The notes beneath the pieces were generated by a model. The model did not search any database, was not told where the DNA came from, and worked only from the letters and a program-made list of their open reading frames with translations. Made by a program: the position numbers and the translations under genes. From the NCBI RefSeq assembly GCF_032918005.1, contig NZ_CP136628.1:3705501-3769500 (forward strand): a stretch of DNA of 64,000 nt, in the 5' to 3' direction. Positions 14,129 through 22,803 of the stretch are shown in pieces. Origin of the DNA: Bradyrhizobium sp. NDS-1 (GTDB lineage: Bacteria; Pseudomonadota; Alphaproteobacteria; Rhizobiales; Xanthobacteraceae). The stretch's first letter is position 1. Each line of letters begins with the position of its first letter.

Positions 14129-16990
14129 GTGACGAGTGACTGCGGAGAACGAACCGCGCGATCTTTCGGCTTTGGGCCGTTTCTCCTTATTCCCGAACGC
14201 CAATTGCTGCTCAACGGAGAGGTACCAGTCCGCATCGGGGGCCGCGCGCTGGACATCTTGACGGCACTGGTCGAGCGGCCGGGCGAAATTGTGAGCAAGC
14301 AGGAGCTGTTCGCGCGTGTCTGGCCGAACACAATTGTCGAAGAGGCAAATCTCAAGGTCAACATGAATGCCCTGCGACGGGCACTCGGCGATGGGCCCGA
14401 GCCGGCCAAGTATATCGCGACCGTAACCGGGCGTGGCTACCGATTTATCGCGCAGGTCCAGGCAGCCGAAGAAGGGATCTCAGCCGGAACGGCGACAGGG
14501 GGGCAAGGTCTCCCGATGGCGGTGGCGCGCATCTTTGGCAGAGCAGACGTCATTGATGCAATCCTTCACGACCTAAACGTATCGAAGATTGTATCGGTCG
14601 TGGGGACCGGCGGGGTCGGCAAGACGACCGTCGCCGTAGCGGCAGCTCACGAAGCGTCTCGCCAGCGCGCCTACGGCGCCACGTTCGTGGACCTTGCGAA
14701 AATCAGCGACCCGCAGTTCGTGCCTACGGCGATCGCCTACGCGCTCGGGCTCGGCGTAACGGGCGGGGATCCGCTGTCGAGCGTCTTGCGTGCTTTGAAG
14801 CTGCAGGAAAAGATCCTCCTGTTCGACAATTGCGAGCACCTGCTTCCTTCCGTCGCGATTGCAGTTGATCGGCTTGCTCGCCAGCTCGATGGCGTGCGCA
14901 TTCTCATAACGAGTCGGGAGCCCCTCGGGCTGGGCGGCGCGGAGCGGATACATCGCATCCGCGGACTGGAATGCGATCCCAGCGAACGTCCCGCAGCAGA
15001 CGAGGCTTGCAAGTTTCCCGCGGTCGAGTTGTTTGCCACGCGCGCAACCGAGCGATCGGGATATCGGCTAACAGACGCGGACGCCGCCGCGGTGGCGGAA
15101 ATCTGCCGCCGGCTTGATGGCAACGCACTCGCCATCGAGCTCGCCGCAACACAAACGGCCGCCTTCTCGCCGGCACGCATCCTGCAGATGCTGGACGAGA
15201 GTTTCCGCCTGCTCAATCTCGGCCCCCTTGGCGCGCCTCAGAGACAGCAGTCGCTGCTTGCGACACTCGACTGGAGCTACAGCCTGCTTTCCGAGCGTGA
15301 GGCCGCATTGCTGTGTGAAGTCTCCGTGTTCGCCGGTGTTTTCAGTGTCGATGGGGCAGCCGCGGTGTCGAACGGAGGGCCCGCTGAGGCAATGGATACA
15401 CTCGCCAAGCTTGCCGCGAAGTCGCTGCTGGTGATGGATACGGATGCAGACTTGGTCAGCTACCGCCTCTTGGAAACGACACGCAGCTATTGCGCGGAGC
15501 GCCTGCGGATCAGCGGTGAGGATCAGGCGGTCCGCTGCCGTCATGCGGAACATGTATGTGCGGTGCTGGAGCAGGCCGCAAGCGAGTGGTCGCAGCGTCC
15601 AGCCCACGAATGGGGCGCCGCCTACCGCCACGTCGTCGACGATCTGCGTGTTGCGCTGGCTTGGGCCCGTCGGGACGAGGCAAATCGGTCGCTGCGAATT
15701 CGACTGACCGTTGCAGGCCTGCTGCTCTGGAATCATTTTTCGCTGATCCAGGAATGCCACGTCCACGTTTCACGCGCGGTCGAGGAACTCGATGCCGCTG
15801 GACTCGCCGGCACGGCATTCGAGATGAAGTTCAAGCTGTGGCTCGGAGCCTCGACCATGATCACGCGTGGTCTGAAGCCGGCGGCCATGGCTGCATTGCG
15901 GCGCGCATCGGAGATCGCAAATCGGATTGGTGACACCGATTATCGTCATCGTTGCCTGATGTTGATTGCGGCATTTGAACTCTTCACGGGTGAGTACGAC
16001 TCAGGAATACGCACGATCAAGACATTCGCCTCGGTAGCCGCAGCGGATGATCCCTCGATTCTTCCCGAGGGCGAAGTTCACTTGGGAATAGCCGACCTCT
16101 TTCTCGGTCGTCTTCACGACGCCCAGCACCGACTGGAAAGCCTACGGCAGCGCGATCTGCGATATTTCAATCGTTCGTACAGCGTTCGGTACTTGGCCGA
16201 CATTGTCATTCTGTTGGAATGCGCGCTATCTCAGGTACTGTGGTTGAGGGGCTTGCCAGACTCTGCCAGCCGGACCGCTGCTGCCGCCTTTGAGCGTGCC
16301 CGACCGGGCCACCATCACCTTTCGCTGAACAACGCGCTTACATACTCATGCCCAGTTTTCTTTTGGTGCGGGCGTTACGAGGAATGCGATCAATACGTCG
16401 AATTGCTCGCCGAACATGTCGATAGGCAGGGACTATTCACGAGACGGCCGATTGCCAGTTTTTATCGCGCTGCCTTGGCACACGAGAAAGGCGACGCTTC
16501 GTCGGACACGATCGATTCCCTCAAGGAGGCGATCGAGGAGTTCCGCAATGTCAATTACCTGGTGCGGATGCCCTATTACCTCAGTGTTCTGGCAGATGCT
16601 CTTGCCCGTGCCGGACGGTTCGGCGAAGCTGAAGCAACGATCCTGACCGCAGTGAAGACCGCCCGAGCGCGGAGCGAAGGTTGGTGCCTTCCAGAAGTCA
16701 TTCGCGTCCATGCGTTCATTCTCGCCGCCCAGGACCAGACAAGAGAAGCTGAGGCAAGCCTCATGGAATCGATCCAGCTTGCCCGGGACATCGGTGCGTT
16801 GTCGTGGCGTTTGCGCGCAGCGAATGATCTCGCGAAGCTCTGGTGCGCCCGGTCGCGAAGGGATGATGCCCGCAAGATGCTGCTGCCGATCTACGACGAA
16901 TTTACCGAGGGTTTCCAGACGAGGGATCTACTCGTCGCAAGCGACCTGCTCGCCAAGCTTGCAAGCTCCGGAGATGGCAGAGCGGCCTAA
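14129..16990 (+). CDS. STAND-type regulator: OmpR-like winged helix, NB-ARC ATPase, TPR-like C-terminus
   Basis: A 953-residue signal-integrating transcription factor. The N-terminal winged helix (about residues 13-107) resembles CadC/OmpR DNA-binding domains: ALDILTALVERPGEIVSKQEL, then VWPNTIVEEANLKVNMNALR and YIATVTGRGYRFI. Next is a signalling ATPase with Walker A GTGGVGKTT (about 159-167), Walker B ILLFDNCEH, sensor LITSREPL and a GLPLAIEL-like motif (GNALAIELAA). About 500 residues of helical, TPR-like sequence follow and probably receive the inducer. AGAAGG (14115-14120) sits eight bases before the GTG at 14129; a GTG at 14120 would add three residues. Its targets are unknown. Base composition is less GC-rich than its neighbours, suggesting acquisition. 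Confidence 0.85.
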   Translation: MTSDCGERTARSFGFGPFLLIPERQLLLNGEVPVRIGGRALDILTALVERPGEIVSKQELFARVWPNTIVEEANLKVNMNALRRALGDGPEPAKYIATVTGRGYRFIAQVQAAEEGISAGTATGGQGLPMAVARIFGRADVIDAILHDLNVSKIVSVVGTGGVGKTTVAVAAAHEASRQRAYGATFVDLAKISDPQFVPTAIAYALGLGVTGGDPLSSVLRALKLQEKILLFDNCEHLLPSVAIAVDRLARQLDGVRILITSREPLGLGGAERIHRIRGLECDPSERPAADEACKFPAVELFATRATERSGYRLTDADAAAVAEICRRLDGNALAIELAATQTAAFSPARILQMLDESFRLLNLGPLGAPQRQQSLLATLDWSYSLLSEREAALLCEVSVFAGVFSVDGAAAVSNGGPAEAMDTLAKLAAKSLLVMDTDADLVSYRLLETTRSYCAERLRISGEDQAVRCRHAEHVCAVLEQAASEWSQRPAHEWGAAYRHVVDDLRVALAWARRDEANRSLRIRLTVAGLLLWNHFSLIQECHVHVSRAVEELDAAGLAGTAFEMKFKLWLGASTMITRGLKPAAMAALRRASEIANRIGDTDYRHRCLMLIAAFELFTGEYDSGIRTIKTFASVAAADDPSILPEGEVHLGIADLFLGRLHDAQHRLESLRQRDLRYFNRSYSVRYLADIVILLECALSQVLWLRGLPDSASRTAAAAFERARPGHHHLSLNNALTYSCPVFFWCGRYEECDQYVELLAEHVDRQGLFTRRPIASFYRAALAHEKGDASSDTIDSLKEAIEEFRNVNYLVRMPYYLSVLADALARAGRFGEAEATILTAVKTARARSEGWCLPEVIRVHAFILAAQDQTREAEASLMESIQLARDIGALSWRLRAANDLAKLWCARSRRDDARKMLLPIYDEFTEGFQTRDLLVASDLLAKLASSGDGRAA

Positions 16991-17169
16991 AAGGCTGCAT
17001 TCGCTATTCCGCGGCCTACGCCGTCTACGTGGGATTCCGGTGCATCTACGACACTGGTCCACCCCGTTGATCGAACAACATCCGATATGCCTGAAGCGTC
17101 AGGGAGATTCGGAAGACGTTCATCGACAATGCTTTGCGACCATCGATGCTCGCGAGTGATTTCCGGCCT

Positions 17170-17205
17170 GCAAAGGCCGCCGCAAGCTATCGCGGCGGCC
17201 TTTGC
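17170..17205. terminator. Bidirectional hairpin between convergent genes
   Basis: Perfect 14-bp arms gcaaaggccgccgc and gcggcggcctttgc around aagctatc. It lies between the plus-strand STAND regulator and the minus-strand SDR gene, so it can end transcription from both sides. There is no strong T-tract on either strand. Confidence 0.7.
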
Positions 17206-17231
17206 AATGTCAGTGAGGCGGCACTCGACGC

Positions 17232-17987
17232 TCAGATCGTCTGACCGCCCGATACTTCGATCCGTTGTCCCGTGACCCAGCGATTGTCCTCACTCAACAG
17301 GCTCGCGACCATCGGGCCGATATCATCGGGGACGCCAACGCGGCCCAGCGCTGTCATGGCGGCGAATTGCTTGTTCACGTCCGGATTGTCGCGCACCAGG
17401 CCACCGCCGAAGTCGGTTTCGATGGCCCCCGGCGCAACGCTGTTGACGCGGATTCCACGTGGGCCAAGCTCCCTGGCCATGCAGACCGCCATCATGTCGG
17501 CGGCAGCTTTCGCCATGGTGTAGACGGCGAAGCCCGGATAGGTGACCCGTGTCAGGCCACTGCCGATGGTCACGATCGAGCCACCGTCTGCCATCAACGG
17601 CAAAAGCGCCTGCGTGAGGAAGAAGACGCCTTTGACATGCAGGTTCATCTGCTGATCGAACTGAGCCTCGGTGGTCTCGCCGATCGTGGCGTAGAGGCCG
17701 TCGCCGGCATTGTGCACGAGGTGGTCGAAGTTCTCGCGACCAAATGTTTCCTTCAGCGTCTGACCCAGTGTTTGCGCGAAGATTGGGAATCTGGCGACGT
17801 CGGCGCCGTCCAGCTGAAAGGCCACGGCCCGGCGTCCGAGCGCCTTGATCTCGGAAACGACGCTCTCCGCGAGATCCGCACGGCTCCTGTATGTGATGAT
17901 GACGTCACTGCCTCTGCGCGCGATGTTGACGGCCATGTTGCGGCCAAGTCCGCGGCTCGCGCCGGTGACGATTGCGATTTTAGCCAT
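17232..17987 (-). CDS. SDR family oxidoreductase
   Basis: Classical short-chain dehydrogenase/reductase of 251 residues. The cofactor motif is TGASRGLG; the arginine-rich segment after beta-2 (TYRSRADL) suggests NADPH. The catalytic residues are the serine in TIGSGLTRV and the YxxxK motif YTMAK. It ends with the family-typical WVTGQRIEVSGGQTI. The ATG at 17987 follows AAGGAGACATGAC on the coding strand. The gene is divergent from the AraC regulator at 18202, with about 215 bp between them, so it is the likely target of that regulator. The substrate is not evident. Confidence 0.9.
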   Translation of the reverse strand: MAKIAIVTGASRGLGRNMAVNIARRGSDVIITYRSRADLAESVVSEIKALGRRAVAFQLDGADVARFPIFAQTLGQTLKETFGRENFDHLVHNAGDGLYATIGETTEAQFDQQMNLHVKGVFFLTQALLPLMADGGSIVTIGSGLTRVTYPGFAVYTMAKAAADMMAVCMARELGPRGIRVNSVAPGAIETDFGGGLVRDNPDVNKQFAAMTALGRVGVPDDIGPMVASLLSEDNRWVTGQRIEVSGGQTI

Positions 17988-18201
17988 GTCATGTCTCCTT
18001 CGTTGACGCCGTGAAGGTGGCACACACCGCAACATTCCAATTGCCGGATCCTTGAACGTTTTTGCCTATTCCTCCAAATGGCCGCCCCGCGCCGCCCAGG
18101 TCGGCCGGCAGGACATCGGTCGTTCAATTCACAATGCGGAAAGTTGGAGCAGTCGAGTCATGCCCGGTTGCCGGAGCCCGCGGTTGATATAAATTCGCGG
18201 A

Positions 18202-19095
18202 ATGACGACGACCTTGCTCGAAGTTGTTCGCCGCTACGCGGATTTGCATTCGGACCAACACGGCGCCGCCAAGACGCCGATCCCCGGGCTTACGGCCGTA
18301 CGGGCTGCGACGCGGGGCCAGCTCCAGCACGCGATCAACCGGCCGCTCGTTGCGCTTGTCCTGCAGGGCCGTAAGCGCGTGATGATGGGATCGCACACCT
18401 TCGATTTCGGCGCGGGACAGTCGCTCCTGATCTCGGCGGACGTGCCGACGGTCAGCCAGATCACCCGGGCCAGCGCGCAAGTTCCCTATGTTTCTCTGGT
18501 CGTTGAACTCGACCCGGCGATGATCGCGAGCCTGATCGTTGAGATGAACCTGGCTCCGGAACAGAAAGGCACTCCCGTACGAGTCGATCCGACCGATTCG
18601 GAGGTTGCCGATGCCGCGCTTCGATTGATGCGGCTGCTCGAGCGCCCGTCTTCTTTGCCGGTTCTGGGATCTCAGTTCGTTCGCGAAATCCACTACTGGC
18701 TGCTGGCGGGGCGACACGGCGCAGCGATAAGGGCGCTGGGGGTGGCCGACAGCCATGCGCAACGGATCGCGCGCGCCGTCGCGATCATTCGATCCGAATA
18801 CCAAAAGCCGCTGCGCGTCGAACGCCTGGCGGAAGCGGCTGCCATGAGTCCTTCCTCGTTCCACCAGCACTTCCGCGCGATTACGTCACTCAGTCCCTTG
18901 CAATTTCAGAAGCAGCTGCGGCTCATCGAGGCGCGCAGGAGGATGCTGTCGGATGGCCTGGACGTGAGCAGCACGGCCTTCGAAGTGGGTTACGAGAGCG
19001 TCCCGCAATTCACGAGAGAATATGGGCGCATGTTCGGGCTGCCCCCCGCCAAGGACATCAAGGCTGCGCTCGGGCAATTGGACACCGCAGCCTGA
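18202..19095 (+). CDS. AraC family transcriptional regulator
   Basis: A 297-residue regulator. The N-terminal half resembles the AraC_N effector domain (TPIPGLTAVRAAT, then LVLQGRKRVMMG and GQSLLISADVPTVSQIT). The C-terminal half has two helix-turn-helix units: VERLAEAAAMSPSSFHQHFR and VSSTAFEVGYESVPQFTREY. This architecture is common in regulators of a divergently transcribed oxidoreductase, which fits the SDR gene at 17232-17987. The inducer is not evident. Confidence 0.92.
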   Translation: MTTTLLEVVRRYADLHSDQHGAAKTPIPGLTAVRAATRGQLQHAINRPLVALVLQGRKRVMMGSHTFDFGAGQSLLISADVPTVSQITRASAQVPYVSLVVELDPAMIASLIVEMNLAPEQKGTPVRVDPTDSEVADAALRLMRLLERPSSLPVLGSQFVREIHYWLLAGRHGAAIRALGVADSHAQRIARAVAIIRSEYQKPLRVERLAEAAAMSPSSFHQHFRAITSLSPLQFQKQLRLIEARRRMLSDGLDVSSTAFEVGYESVPQFTREYGRMFGLPPAKDIKAALGQLDTAA

Positions 19096-19153
19096 GGCCA
19101 AGCCATCGACCGGCCCAGGACATTCAGGACGGACAGCGTAGCGGCGCGTTCCT

Positions 19154-20539
19154 TCAAATGATGCCCACCAGCCTCAGCGCCACACCCGCGGCGCAGCTTC
19201 CCGCCAGCACCGTCAGCATCCCCAGCTTGTACCGGAAGATCGCAGTCGCCGCCGCGATCGAGAGCAGGAGCGCGGGGATGTCGACGCTGGTCAGCACCGG
19301 CATGTCGAAGTTCAGCGGAAACGCATGCACCGGCACCGTCTCGCGGAACAGCGTGTGCAGGGCGAACCAGATCGAGAGGTTGAGGATCACGCCGACGACG
19401 GCCGCGGTGATGGCGCTCAATGCGCCGGTGAGGCCCGCATTGCCGCGCAGGCGCTCGATGTAGGGCGCGCCGACGAAGATCCAGAGGAAGCAGGGCGTGA
19501 AGGTGACCCAGGTCGCGAGCAGGCCGCCGAGCGTCGCCGCGAGCATCGGCGACAGCCCGCTCGGATCGCGATAGGCCGCCATGAAGCCCACGAACTGCAG
19601 CACCATGATCAAGGGGCCCGGCGTGGTCTCGGCCATGCCGAGGCCATCAAGCATCTCGTGCGGCTTCAGCCAGTGATAGTGCTCGACCGCCTGCTGGGCG
19701 ACATAGGCCAGCACGGCATAGGCGCCGCCGAACGTGACCAGCGCCATCTTCGAGAAGAACAGCGCGATCTGGCTGAAGACGTTGCCTTGCCCAAGAGCGA
19801 GCAGCAACACGGCCACCGGCACCAGCCAGAGCGCCAGCCACAGCGCCCCGACACGGATTGCGCGCGCGGTGTCGGGTTTGACGTGGTCGGGCATGGCCTC
19901 GCCGAGCATGCTGTCGATCGCGGCGCCGCCGCCGCCATCGCCGTGACCGGCCGGGGCGAATTCGGGGCGGCCTTGCCGCGCGCCGATATATCCGATCAAG
20001 CCGGCGGCGATGATGATGATCGGGAAGGGGACCGCGAAAAAGAAGATCGCGACGAAGGCGGCGGCCGCGAGTCCGATCATGATGCGGTTCTTCAGCGCGC
20101 GCTTGCCGACGCGCACCACGGCCTCGACGACGATGGCGAGCACTGCGGCCTTGAGGCCGAAGAACAGCGCCTCGACGAAGCTGACATTGCCGAACGCGGC
20201 GTAGATGTAGCTGAGGCCCATGATGGCGATGATGCCGGGCAGGATGAACAACCCGCCCGCCATCAGCCCGCCGGCGGTGCGATGCATCAGCCAGCCGACA
20301 TAGGTCGCGAGCTGCTGCGCCTCCGGTCCCGGCAGCAGCATGCAATAGTTCAGGGCATGCAGGAAACGGCCTTCGGAGATCCACTTCTTCTCCTCGACCA
20401 GGATGCGGTGCATCACCGCGATCTGGCCGGCGGGCCCGCCGAAACTCAAGCACGCGACGCGAAGCCAGACGCGGAAGGCTTCGCCGAAGCTGACGCCGTG
20501 ACCGGCGTCAGCTCCTGCTTGAACGTTACGGCTATCCAT
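19154..20539 (-). CDS. chrA: Chromate efflux transporter ChrA
   Basis: Membrane transporter of the CHR family that exports chromate. The 461-residue protein has two homologous CHR halves. Motifs are VACLSFGGPAGQIAVMHRI in the first half and VTFGGAYAVLAYVAQQAVE in the second, with many hydrophobic helices. A hydrophilic linker (about residues 190-215) separates the halves. The ATG at 20539 shares its first base with the last base of the chrB stop codon (TAATG), so translation is coupled to chrB. Together they form a chrBA operon. Confidence 0.93.
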   Translation of the reverse strand: MDSRNVQAGADAGHGVSFGEAFRVWLRVACLSFGGPAGQIAVMHRILVEEKKWISEGRFLHALNYCMLLPGPEAQQLATYVGWLMHRTAGGLMAGGLFILPGIIAIMGLSYIYAAFGNVSFVEALFFGLKAAVLAIVVEAVVRVGKRALKNRIMIGLAAAAFVAIFFFAVPFPIIIIAAGLIGYIGARQGRPEFAPAGHGDGGGGAAIDSMLGEAMPDHVKPDTARAIRVGALWLALWLVPVAVLLLALGQGNVFSQIALFFSKMALVTFGGAYAVLAYVAQQAVEHYHWLKPHEMLDGLGMAETTPGPLIMVLQFVGFMAAYRDPSGLSPMLAATLGGLLATWVTFTPCFLWIFVGAPYIERLRGNAGLTGALSAITAAVVGVILNLSIWFALHTLFRETVPVHAFPLNFDMPVLTSVDIPALLLSIAAATAIFRYKLGMLTVLAGSCAAGVALRLVGII

Positions 20540-21357
20540 TACCCCTTCACCTTGTTGGTCGGCCAATTGTGGGTCTCGGCCGTGGCGTCGCGGCACCAGC
20601 GGTAGAAGGCATCGTAGAGCAACATGCCGGCCTCGAGCTGTTCGAGGTCGTCGTCATACATCCGCGACAGTCCGAGCGAGGCCGCGAGCAGGCCGGGCGC
20701 CTCCGGCGCCAGATCCGGCCGCGCGGTGTCGGCGCCGCGCACCAGCGTCGCCAGCCGGAGCAGGGCGGGGGTGGCGATGCCGAACTCCTCGATCATGACG
20801 TCGAAGGTGCAGAGCTCGCCGCGGTGGCTCCAGAACACGTTCTCGATGTCGAACGGGGCAGCATTGAATCGCTCGCCGACGGCGACCACCTCGGACGGCG
20901 CCACATAGAGGAACACCGCGCCCGGATCGACGAAACGGCGGATCAGCCAGGGGCAGGCGATGCGGTCGACCTTGGGCCGCGCCCGCGTCACCCAGATTGT
21001 GCGTCCCCTGGCATCGCGCGGCGGTAGCTTGCGGGCGTCGACCAGCGGCAGCTTGGCCGCCTTCCAGCCCTCGAAACCGTCTTCTAGGGTTTCGGCTTCG
21101 GCGCCGAGCTGCCTCAGCCAGGCGGCCGTGCCCTGCGCCAGCTTGGCGCCGCGCAGGCAGGAGACGATGGCCGAGCGGCCGGCAAATTCGCCGCCCCATT
21201 CGGCGACGGTCTCGTGGCTGAGCTTGATCGAGCCGGGAATCAGCCGCCGGTCGGCGGCAAAATCCTCCTCGGTGCGGACATCGATCAGGACAGGCGCGTT
21301 GGCCGTGCCGATCAGGCGCGCCAATTTATCGGATGATATGGTCGTGAACGTAGGCAT
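20539..21357 (-). CDS. chrB: Rhodanese-ChrB fusion, chromate resistance protein
   Basis: A 272-residue protein with two parts. Residues 1-105 are a rhodanese fold (LIDVRTEEDFAADRRLIPGS, then the active-site loop SCLRGAKLAQG with its cysteine). Residues 115-265 are the C-terminal domain of ChrB (WVTRARPKVDRIACPWLIRR, then PFDIENVFWSHRGELCTFD). ChrB is known as a chromate-responsive regulator or accessory factor of chrA. This form lacks the usual ChrB N-terminal DNA-binding part, so a direct regulatory role is uncertain. The ATG at 21357 is preceded by GAGGACGC; an upstream ATG would add five residues. Confidence 0.88.
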   Translation of the reverse strand: MPTFTTISSDKLARLIGTANAPVLIDVRTEEDFAADRRLIPGSIKLSHETVAEWGGEFAGRSAIVSCLRGAKLAQGTAAWLRQLGAEAETLEDGFEGWKAAKLPLVDARKLPPRDARGRTIWVTRARPKVDRIACPWLIRRFVDPGAVFLYVAPSEVVAVGERFNAAPFDIENVFWSHRGELCTFDVMIEEFGIATPALLRLATLVRGADTARPDLAPEAPGLLAASLGLSRMYDDDLEQLEAGMLLYDAFYRWCRDATAETHNWPTNKVKG

Positions 21358-21552
21358 GATGCGTCCTCGCATAAATCAGACGGGACGCGATACTTGGGCA
21401 TGTCGCCTCGTGGGGAGATCGCTCAAATCCCCATGGGCAGATTACAGCGAAACTAAGAAGCACTGTCAATCGGCGGGGACGATCGGACCTTAGAAAAGTA
21501 GCGCCCGCGCTCTATGCTACGGGACGACAGACCTGAACTCTCGGAGAATTCG

Positions 21553-22524
21553 ATGCATTCCCATTCCATCGAACAATGGACCCACGACCACGCTTTTCTC
21601 GGCGAGAAGCACGACGCGAACGAGCGGCGCACCTGGCTCGTGGTGGTCCTGACGCTGGTCATGATGGTCGGCGAGATCGTGGCCGGCTCGCTGTTCGGCT
21701 CGATGGCGCTGCTCGCCGACGGCTGGCACATGGGCACGCATGCGGCCGCGCTCGGGATCGCCGCCTTCGCCTACCGCTTCGCGCGCCGGCATCTGGGGAA
21801 TGCGCATTTCACCTTCGGCACCGGCAAGTTCGGCGATCTCGCCGCCTTCGCCAGCGCGATCATCCTGGGCCTGATCGCGGTCGAGATCGCCTATGAGAGC
21901 GTGCTGCGGCTGATCAATCCGGTGCCGATCGTCTATGGCGAGGCGATGGCGGTGGCCGCCCTCGGATTGTGCGTCAATCTCGCCAGCGCGTGGCTGCTGC
22001 GCGACAACCACGATCATCACCATCACGGCCATGAGCATGGCCACAGCCATGCGCATGACGACCACGGCGATCACGATCACCATGGTCATCACCACCATCA
22101 CCACGACAACAATCTTCGCGCGGCCTACGTCCATGTCATGACGGATGCGGCGACCTCGGTGCTGGCGATCGCAGCGCTGGCCGTCGCCATGGTTTCGGGC
22201 TGGGTGTGGGCGGATCCCGCCGTCGGCCTGATCGGCAGCGCGGTGATCGCGGCTTGGGCGTTCGGCCTCGTCAAGTCGTCGGGCGCGGTGCTGCTCGACG
22301 CGCGCGCCGACGAGAAGCTGGAGCGGGTGATCCGCGCGCGCATGGAGGTCGGCGACGACCGCGTCACCGACCTGCATCTATGGCAGGTCGGCCCCGGCCA
22401 TTGTGCCGTGCTGCTCTCGGTGGTGTCGGACCAGCCGAAGCAGCCGGCCGTCTACAAGCAGCGGCTTGCCGGGCTCAAGGGCCTCAGCCACGTCACGATC
22501 GAGGTCGAGACCTGCCCGCATTGA
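21553..22524 (+). CDS. dmeF: CDF family divalent cation exporter, DmeF-like
   Basis: Inner-membrane metal/proton antiporter of 323 residues. It starts MHSHSIEQWTHDHAFLGEKH, a histidine-rich opening known from DmeF cobalt/nickel exporters. The CDF metal site is in LLADGWHMGTHAAALG (first HxxxD-type site) and in HVMTDAATSVLAIAA. Between helices IV and V is a loop with about twenty histidines (22006-22110). GGAGA precedes the ATG at 21553. It is divergent from chrBA; the 195-bp gap must hold both promoters. Cobalt and nickel are the likely substrates by family; zinc cannot be excluded. No dmeR repressor gene is adjacent. Confidence 0.88.
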   Translation: MHSHSIEQWTHDHAFLGEKHDANERRTWLVVVLTLVMMVGEIVAGSLFGSMALLADGWHMGTHAAALGIAAFAYRFARRHLGNAHFTFGTGKFGDLAAFASAIILGLIAVEIAYESVLRLINPVPIVYGEAMAVAALGLCVNLASAWLLRDNHDHHHHGHEHGHSHAHDDHGDHDHHGHHHHHHDNNLRAAYVHVMTDAATSVLAIAALAVAMVSGWVWADPAVGLIGSAVIAAWAFGLVKSSGAVLLDARADEKLERVIRARMEVGDDRVTDLHLWQVGPGHCAVLLSVVSDQPKQPAVYKQRLAGLKGLSHVTIEVETCPH

Positions 22525-22580
22525 CGCGCGGCTATCGCGGACGCTTCGCGGCGCGGCCGAGTTCTATATGCGAGCGCGGA

Positions 22581-22772
22581 TCAACTTTTCGGCGCCGTCG
22601 CCGCGGGCGGGCTCGTCTCCGGCGTCTTCTTCGGCTTCAGCGTGCCGGCATAGAACGACACCAGCCATACCAGCAGGAGGGCGAGCAGATAGACGCCCCA
22701 GGCCTGCGGCGGCGTGGTCGCCCAGCGCAACAGGCTTTTGAAGGTGCGGGGCGGGCCGGGTTCTTCGCTCAT
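22581..22772 (-). CDS. Small single-helix membrane protein
   Basis: A 63-residue protein with one membrane helix (about residues 26-43, WGVYLLALLLVWLVSFYAG) and a proline/threonine-rich tail. No known family recognised. It ends 56 bases from the convergent CDF gene and starts about 30 bases after the end of the MFS gene on the same strand, so it is probably in that transcription unit. Confidence 0.65.
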   Translation of the reverse strand: MSEEPGPPRTFKSLLRWATTPPQAWGVYLLALLLVWLVSFYAGTLKPKKTPETSPPAATAPKS

Positions 22773-22803
22773 GGCCCGCTTGTGCGCGAAAGCGGTTGGG
22801 CGG

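Noticed and set aside
19325..20605. A 426-codon frame opposite chrA
   Set aside because: Composition is polar and low in complexity; chrA on the other strand shows clear CHR motifs and helices.
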